A stretch of DNA of 10,442 nucleotides. It comes from Actinomycetes bacterium. GTDB lineage: Bacteria; Actinomycetota; Acidimicrobiia; Acidimicrobiales; Acidimicrobiaceae. Both the position numbers and the translations under genes were made by a program. Shown in pieces: positions 5,870-10,442 of this stretch. The notes below the pieces were generated by a model. It saw only the letters and a list, made by a program, of their open reading frames with translations, was not told where the DNA came from and did not search any database. The stretch covers positions 1-10,442 of the forward strand of contig JAKBSX010000044.1 in assembly GCA_021844725.1 (NCBI GenBank), given 5' to 3'. The number at the start of each line of letters is the position of its first letter. The first letter of the stretch is position 1.

Positions 5870-7429
5870 ATGTCGGAACAACCGATCACTAAAAAGTTAG
5901 AAGATTTAAAGCAACGTAGGGCCCAGGCGTTGGTGGCGGGTTCGCCTCACGCTATCGAAAGGCAACATGCCAAGGGCAAGATGACCGCAAGGGAGCGGAT
6001 CGATTACCTTCTCGATGAAGGGTCTTTCCAGGAACTGGATATGTTAGCCAGGCACAGGGCTCACGGTATGGGGCTCGAGGATAACCGTCCCTATACCGAC
6101 GGAGTCATAACTGGATTTGGCACCATTGATGGTCGCAAGGTATGCATTTTTTCTCAGGATTTCACAGTTTTTGGTGGAGCTCTCGGAGAGGTGTTTGCGG
6201 AGAAAATCCATAAGGTAATGGATTTGGCGTCCTCAGTTGGAGTTCCAATGATCGGACTCAATGATGGTGCGGGTGCGCGTATCCAAGAGGGTGTTGTGTC
6301 GCTTCACTCCTACGGCGGCATATTTTTCCGAAATGTGTCTTCATCCGGAGTAATACCCCAAATCTCTGTAATTTTGGGGCCCTGTGCGGGTGGAGCGGTG
6401 TATTCGCCAGCGATGACAGACTTCATTTTTATGGTCAAGGAGTCTAGTCACATGTTTATCACCGGGCCGGATGTGGTCAAGACGGTGACAGGCGAAGACG
6501 TGACACTGGAAGAGCTCGGCGGAGCCATGAGTCATGCCTCAAAGAGCGGCGTTGCAACATTTGTCAGTGATGATGAAAAGTCCTGCTTGGACGAAGTACG
6601 CTACCTATTAAGTTTTCTTCCATCGAACAACCTGGATGCTCCACCGAGGGTCGAGCCGTTGGATGACCCGGAACGCCTCCTTCCTGAGTTGTTGGATTTG
6701 ATGCCTGATTCACCTAATCAGCCTTATGACATGAAAAAGGTTATAACTGCAGCTTTAGACGATGGGGAGTATTTCGAGTACTTCCCTCATTGGGCAAAAA
6801 ATATAACCTGCGGGTTTGGACGTCTGGATGGTTATGTGGTTGGAGTTGTAGGGAATCAGCCAAGCGTTTTGGCAGGAGTTCTCGATATAGATTCATCTGA
6901 AAAGGCGGCACGTTTTGTCAGAACATGTGACGCCTTTAACATTCCTATTGCAACTTTTGTTGATGTGCCGGGTTTCATGCCTGGGGTTGACCAAGAGTAT
7001 GGCGGAATCATTCGACATGGAGCAAAGCTGCTGTATGCCTACTGTGAAGCAACCGTCCCACGGGTTCAGATCATTACCAGAAAGGCTTACGGGGGGGCGT
7101 ACGTGGTGATGAATTCCAAATCAGTGGGAGCCGACTTTGCATTCGCATGGCCAAGTGCCGAGCTGGCAGTCATGGGTCCGCAAGGGGCGGTAGAAGTAGT
7201 TCACAGGCGTGAGTTGAGTTCATCTGAAGATCCTGAAACTCGGCGTCGGGAGCTGGTTGACGAATATATAGATCGCTATGCAAATCCTTACATTGCTGCT
7301 GAACGCGGTTTTGTCGATGATGTTATCGACCCAGCGGACACAAGAAAAATCCTGATTGCTTCATTTGAGCTTCTTCGTACTAAGCGGGAAGAGCTGCCTA
7401 GGCGCAAGCACGGAAATGTTCCGCTGTAA
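5870..7429 (+). CDS. Acyl-CoA carboxylase carboxyltransferase (beta) subunit, propionyl-CoA carboxylase type
   Basis: At 519 residues this is the normal length of the PccB/AccD5 family. It transfers CO2 from carboxybiotin on an alpha subunit (not in the window) to acyl-CoA, making methylmalonyl-CoA from propionyl-CoA or malonyl-CoA from acetyl-CoA. Visible are the N-terminal [18 protein letters not shown] (36-53), the first oxyanion loop [11 protein letters not shown] (131-141), [18 protein letters not shown] (170-187) and [20 protein letters not shown]. In the C-terminal crotonase-like half are [20 protein letters not shown] and [12 protein letters not shown] (403-414), then [10 protein letters not shown] (433-442). 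The residue that is Asp422 in Streptomyces PccB, the known acyl-chain selector, is V412 here, so substrate preference may be broader than propionyl-CoA. An epsilon-like small gene follows after 21 bp. Confidence 0.95.
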   Translation: MSEQPITKKLEDLKQRRAQALVAGSPHAIERQHAKGKMTARERIDYLLDEGSFQELDMLARHRAHGMGLEDNRPYTDGVITGFGTIDGRKVCIFSQDFTVFGGALGEVFAEKIHKVMDLASSVGVPMIGLNDGAGARIQEGVVSLHSYGGIFFRNVSSSGVIPQISVILGPCAGGAVYSPAMTDFIFMVKESSHMFITGPDVVKTVTGEDVTLEELGGAMSHASKSGVATFVSDDEKSCLDEVRYLLSFLPSNNLDAPPRVEPLDDPERLLPELLDLMPDSPNQPYDMKKVITAALDDGEYFEYFPHWAKNITCGFGRLDGYVVGVVGNQPSVLAGVLDIDSSEKAARFVRTCDAFNIPIATFVDVPGFMPGVDQEYGGIIRHGAKLLYAYCEATVPRVQIITRKAYGGAYVVMNSKSVGADFAFAWPSAELAVMGPQGAVEVVHRRELSSSEDPETRRRELVDEYIDRYANPYIAAERGFVDDVIDPADTRKILIASFELLRTKREELPRRKHGNVPL

Positions 7430-7450
7430 GTCGGTTTGTTAGGAGCAAAG

Positions 7451-7642
7451 TTGGAAATATTATATGGACAAATGGCACCAGAAGATCAAGAGGTGGCCGC
7501 AATTATTGCTGCAGCTGTACACCAGCTGATGTCCAGCTCTAAAAGTTCGTCTTTACCCTTGAAGCAGGACGATACGAACTGGCGATTTTCCGGTCGTTGG
7601 TGGAACAAGCCAGTTACCGCTCGAAGTAGGCCCAGCTACTGA
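7451..7642 (+). CDS. Small acyl-CoA carboxylase epsilon-like subunit
   Basis: I choose TTG 7451 because AGGAG (7441-7445) lies five bases before it; the in-frame TTG at 7436 has no such site and lies ahead of it. The product is 63 residues: a beginning like a short strand and helix (MEILYGQMAPEDQEVAAIIAA, first 20 or so), a Ser/Lys-rich linker, then a tail with W-R-F-S-G-R-W-W. Actinobacterial carboxylase epsilon subunits are tiny, poorly conserved proteins next to the beta gene. They have an RGxPTPEE-like start, a variable middle and a Trp-containing basic tail, and they help join alpha and beta subunits. The fit is by position and general pattern rather than a firm motif. The last 7 bp overlap the end of the converging mutase gene. 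Confidence 0.65.
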   Translation: MEILYGQMAPEDQEVAAIIAAAVHQLMSSSKSSSLPLKQDDTNWRFSGRWWNKPVTARSRPSY

Positions 7643-9627
7643 TTGCTGTTTGCCTGGCCTTCTCTGTTTCTTTGCACCAGATCTAGTATTTCTGACATGA
7701 TTGAGGCTATTTCATAATCCTTGGGAGTATAGATGGACGCAACGCCACACTCAGCGAGTGACTGTTTGTCTTCATCTGGAACGATACCGCCCACTACCAC
7801 AGCGGCCTCGCTGCCAAGTTCACGGAGCTTTTTCACTATTTCCGGCACTAGTTCGAGATGACTTCCAGAGAGGATAGAAATCCCCACTACGTCTACGTCC
7901 TCATCTCTTGCTGCTAGCGCAATTTCAAATGGCGTCAACCGTATTCCCTGATATATGACCTCAAAACCTGCGTCGCGGGCCGCCACAGCTATCTGCTCTG
8001 CACCGTTGGAGTGCCCGTCAAGCCCAGGCTTTGCAACCAATAATCGGGGGGGTCCTCCGTTTAGTGTTTTGACCCTCGCTGCCACTGTTTTTAACTCCGC
8101 TCCCCTTTTGCCGATCCCCCCGTTGACTCCGGTTGGTGCCCTGTATTCGCCAAATATCTCTCTGAGTGCATTGGCCCATTCTCCGGTGGTACCTCCAGCT
8201 AGCGCCAGTTCAATAGTTGCCGGCATGATATTTTGGTTCGGATCAGCAGCAACTGTTTTTAGCTGTGAAAGTGCCTTTTCCACTTTCTGCTGGTCTCTAT
8301 GCTTCTTCCAGTCGTCCAAGGCCGCGATCACCTGATTTTCAACCTGATGATCAATTACCAGATGGTTGGCGGAATCTTCACTCACCAGTGGCGATGGTTC
8401 TGAGTTGGTAAACAGGTTTACTCCGACTACTTTTTGAGTTCCAGCTTCGATTTGTCGGGTCCGTTCGGATTGAGAAGCTACCAGCTGTGATTTCAACTTT
8501 TCGATGCAGTTGAAGACTCCGCCTGACGTCTCTATCTGAGCTAGCTCTTCCTGAGCCCGGTCCATCAGTGAATTAGTCAGACTATCCATCACTTTGGACC
8601 CTTCAAATATATCTGGGTACTCCAGGAGATCAGATTCGAAGGCAAGGATCTGTTGCACCCGTAGTGACCATTGTTGATCCCAGGGTCGCGGAAGCCCAAG
8701 AGCTTCATTCCAGGCCGGTAATTGAAGTGCCCGAGCCCGGGCATTTCGTGACAGTGTCACTCCCAAAGATTCGAGCACAATTCTGGTGAGGTTGTTTTCG
8801 GGCTGCTGTTCGGTAAGCCCGAGTGAATTGACTTGCACCCCGTAACGGAACCTTCGAAGCTTTGGATCTTCGATATGGTAACGCTCCCTGGTTATTTCAT
8901 CCCAGAGTTTGGTGAATGCCCTCATCTTTGCCGTTTCTTCAATGAAGCGGATGCCCGAATTTACAAAGAATGAGATTCGCCCGACGACGGAAGGGAAAAG
9001 ATCGTTGGCTACCTGGCCGGAATCTTTGACCGCATCGAGTACGCCTATTGCTGTGGCAAGAGAGAATGCCAGTTCCTGAACTGGTGTTGCCCCAGCTTCT
9101 TGAAGATGGTACGAGCAGATGTTAATAGGATTCCATTTAGGAAGGTTTAAAACCGAGTAGGCAATCGAGTCGACAATCAGACGTCGGGAGTGTTCGGGGG
9201 GAAAGATATAGGTCCCCCGAGAGAGATATTCTTTGACAATGTCATTTTGTGTGGTTCCCGACAGTTTTGAGATAGGAACATTGTGTTCCATGGCATTTGC
9301 GATATAAAGCCCTAACAGCCATGCCGCGGTGGCATTGATGGTCATAGAGGTGTTCATTTTATCGACTGGGATTCCAGCCAGCAGAGTTTTCATGTCACCT
9401 ATATGAGATATTGGAACTCCCACTTTCCCGACCTCCCCCCGGGCGCGTATATCATCTGGGTCGTAGCCGATTTGAGTTGGAAGGTCGAATGCTATCGAAA
9501 GGCCGGTCTGGCCTCTAGATAAGTTACTTAGATAGAGCGCATTGGAAGCCTGAGCTGTTGAGTGTCCTGAATATGTCCTCATCACCCAAGGGTCGTCAGG
9601 TGAAGGTAACTTATAGGTGCCGTCCAT
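7636..9627 (-). CDS. B12-dependent acyl-CoA mutase, ethylmalonyl-CoA mutase (MeaA/Ecm) type
   Basis: A 663-residue single-chain mutase with an N-terminal TIM-barrel substrate domain (about 10-400) and a C-terminal cobalamin domain (about 527-655). The B12 signature is D537-G-H539-S-N-G542, with S584-I-L and GG at 613-614. RTYSGHST (17-24) contains Y19, equivalent to the catalytic Tyr89 of methylmalonyl-CoA mutase. RTYxGHST, GQTGLSIAFDLPTQIGYD, PKWNPINICSYHLQEAGATP and KPGLDGHSNGAEQIAVAARD read as the MeaA/Ecm subfamily rather than MutB (RQYAGFST) or IcmA, and the absence of the long MutB N-terminal arm agrees. Ecm turns ethylmalonyl-CoA into methylsuccinyl-CoA in acetyl-CoA assimilation. The ATG has AGGA about ten bases upstream. 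The 96-bp gap to the dehydrogenase upstream suggests one transcript. Methylmalonyl-CoA mutase activity is the main alternative. Confidence 0.88.
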   Translation of the reverse strand: MDGTYKLPSPDDPWVMRTYSGHSTAQASNALYLSNLSRGQTGLSIAFDLPTQIGYDPDDIRARGEVGKVGVPISHIGDMKTLLAGIPVDKMNTSMTINATAAWLLGLYIANAMEHNVPISKLSGTTQNDIVKEYLSRGTYIFPPEHSRRLIVDSIAYSVLNLPKWNPINICSYHLQEAGATPVQELAFSLATAIGVLDAVKDSGQVANDLFPSVVGRISFFVNSGIRFIEETAKMRAFTKLWDEITRERYHIEDPKLRRFRYGVQVNSLGLTEQQPENNLTRIVLESLGVTLSRNARARALQLPAWNEALGLPRPWDQQWSLRVQQILAFESDLLEYPDIFEGSKVMDSLTNSLMDRAQEELAQIETSGGVFNCIEKLKSQLVASQSERTRQIEAGTQKVVGVNLFTNSEPSPLVSEDSANHLVIDHQVENQVIAALDDWKKHRDQQKVEKALSQLKTVAADPNQNIMPATIELALAGGTTGEWANALREIFGEYRAPTGVNGGIGKRGAELKTVAARVKTLNGGPPRLLVAKPGLDGHSNGAEQIAVAARDAGFEVIYQGIRLTPFEIALAARDEDVDVVGISILSGSHLELVPEIVKKLRELGSEAAVVVGGIVPDEDKQSLAECGVASIYTPKDYEIASIMSEILDLVQRNREGQANSNQ

Positions 9628-9723
9628 AATAGAGAGTTCCTCAATTCGGTAAACATTGGAATCATGCCATCCCTGGTGAGTATGGTCTGGCTAGAGGGTC
9701 CAGGTGACAGGGCCATTTGAAAG

Positions 9724-10442
9724 TTAATAGCTATAGAATCCGCTTTTGCTTTTGCATCCGTACATTCTAGCTGCAACCATGCGTTTCAGCAGTGGAGCAG
9801 GTGCATAATTTGCCTCCCCAAATTCTTTATAGAGTGCATTGAGAATGGAAAGCGAAGTATCAAGACCGATCAGATCAAGCAAGGCGAAGGGTCCCATCGG
9901 GAACCCGCAGCCACCTTTCATGGCGTTGTCGATGGCTTCCTTGGAGGCTACACCGCGTTCCAGCAGTTTTATTGCATTGTTGAGATAGGGGAAAAGAAGC
10001 GCATTTACAACGAAACCTGCCTGATCTTTGACCTCGATCGGCTCTTTGCCCAATGTTCGGACAAAGCTAGTTACATCATCCAGGGTTTGCTGTGATATTA
10101 CCAGCGTCCTTACTATTTCGACTGCTGGCATCACGGTGGCAGGATTGAAGAAATGAATACCACAAACTTGTTCGGGCCTTTGAGTCACTGCCGCAAATTC
10201 CACTACCGGAAGCGTTGAGGTATTGGAGGCTAGTATTGCCGAAGACTTACATATTTTGTCCAATTGCCCAAATAAAGTTTTTTTGATTTCCAGGTCCTCA
10301 ACCACCGATTCAATCACCAGGTCACAGTCAGAGAACCCATCCAGACTCTCGGTTATTTGCAAATTGGATAGCTGCTCTTCTGCTTGAATTTTGGCTTTGA
10401 CCCCTTTGGAGATTTTTCTTTCGAAAGATTTGTAAATCAGAT
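9724..10442 (-). CDS. 3-hydroxyacyl-CoA (3-hydroxybutyryl-CoA) dehydrogenase, N-terminus outside window
   Basis: The frame is open to the window edge, so the TTG at 10362 is internal: the residues before it (VKAKIQAEEQLSNL) continue normal family sequence. The 238 visible residues lack the GxGxxG NAD-binding loop, which is off the window. They contain DCDLVIESVVEDLEIKK, SNTSTLPV with the substrate-binding Ser, catalytic GIHFFNPATVMPAVE with the His, KDQAGFVVNALLFPYLNNAI, and the C-terminal dimerisation domain starting CGFPMGPFALLDLIGLD. The total length would match the stand-alone Hbd/PaaH type of about 280-290 residues. It is not the large FadB fusion, since it ends at SGFYSY. The reaction is NAD(P)-dependent interconversion of acetoacetyl-CoA and 3-hydroxybutyryl-CoA. 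It lies just upstream of the mutase on the same strand, consistent with a shared acetyl-CoA assimilation operon. A role in fatty-acid or aromatic degradation is the alternative. Confidence 0.93.
   Translation of the reverse strand, partial: LIYKSFERKISKGVKAKIQAEEQLSNLQITESLDGFSDCDLVIESVVEDLEIKKTLFGQLDKICKSSAILASNTSTLPVVEFAAVTQRPEQVCGIHFFNPATVMPAVEIVRTLVISQQTLDDVTSFVRTLGKEPIEVKDQAGFVVNALLFPYLNNAIKLLERGVASKEAIDNAMKGGCGFPMGPFALLDLIGLDTSLSILNALYKEFGEANYAPAPLLKRMVAARMYGCKSKSGFYSY

Noticed and set aside
7091..7097. Run of seven G in the carboxyltransferase gene as a possible frameshift or phase-variation tract
   Set aside because: The reading frame is intact and conserved on both sides ([10 protein letters not shown]), so it simply encodes two Gly and part of Ala.
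7955..8335. 126-codon + strand frame antisense to the mutase
   Set aside because: It lies wholly opposite the conserved B12-domain coding region and has Ser/Pro/Ala-rich shadow composition with no motif.
9628..9693. In-frame N-terminal extension of the mutase (residues such as DSNVYRIEELSI before the Met)
   Set aside because: The frame is open back to a TAG, but no ATG, GTG or TTG occurs in it, and MeaA-type proteins normally begin only about 10-20 residues before the PW...RTY motif.
1..10442. CRISPR arrays, insertion sequences, tRNA/rRNA genes, prophage or toxin-antitoxin modules
   Set aside because: No repeated spacer-like units, transposase or integrase motifs, cloverleaf sequences or paired small toxin genes were seen on either strand.

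Overview
The window looks like a mid-G+C actinobacterial chromosome, and the protein sequences read most like the Acidimicrobiia. This placement is an inference from the actinobacterial style of the Aat, RidA, ArsR/CDF and MeaA-type mutase proteins together with roughly even base composition. It is not a database result. The window is densely packed and shows no transposase, integrase, CRISPR array, phage gene, rRNA or tRNA.

Layout from left to right. Positions 1-554 (+) hold the C-terminal half of a thiolase. Positions 821-1279 (+) encode a RidA-family deaminase. After a 366-bp gap comes a metal module: an ArsR/SmtB repressor (1646-2083) followed by a cation diffusion facilitator (2099-3034). 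A perfect 9-4-9 inverted repeat sits inside the start region of the repressor. A convergent diguanylate cyclase with a globin-like sensor domain lies at 3099-4055 (-). It diverges from a secreted lipoprotein of the RsiV/DUF3298 type (4194-5039, +). The Leu/Phe-tRNA-protein transferase Aat (5061-5819, -) diverges from an acyl-CoA carboxylase carboxyltransferase subunit (5870-7429, +), which is followed by a very small epsilon-like subunit (7451-7642, +). Converging on these from the right are an ethylmalonyl-CoA-mutase-type B12 enzyme (7636-9627, -) and, upstream of it, a 3-hydroxyacyl-CoA dehydrogenase cut by the window edge (9724-10442, -).

The thiolase, 3-hydroxyacyl-CoA dehydrogenase, B12-dependent mutase and propionyl/acyl-CoA carboxylase are all steps of the ethylmalonyl-CoA pathway: acetyl-CoA to acetoacetyl-CoA to 3-hydroxybutyryl-CoA, later ethylmalonyl-CoA to methylsuccinyl-CoA, and finally propionyl-CoA carboxylation. 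The window therefore looks like part of a dispersed acyl-CoA assimilation cluster interrupted by housekeeping, metal-homeostasis and signalling genes. The hallmark enzyme crotonyl-CoA carboxylase/reductase is not in view, so the pathway is an inference.

I do not see a wholly new multi-gene system. The points most worth checking are the operator inside the arsR start, the out-of-frame coupled start before the CDF transporter, the globin-like sensor without a distal tyrosine, and the hydrophobic residue at the specificity position of the carboxyltransferase.
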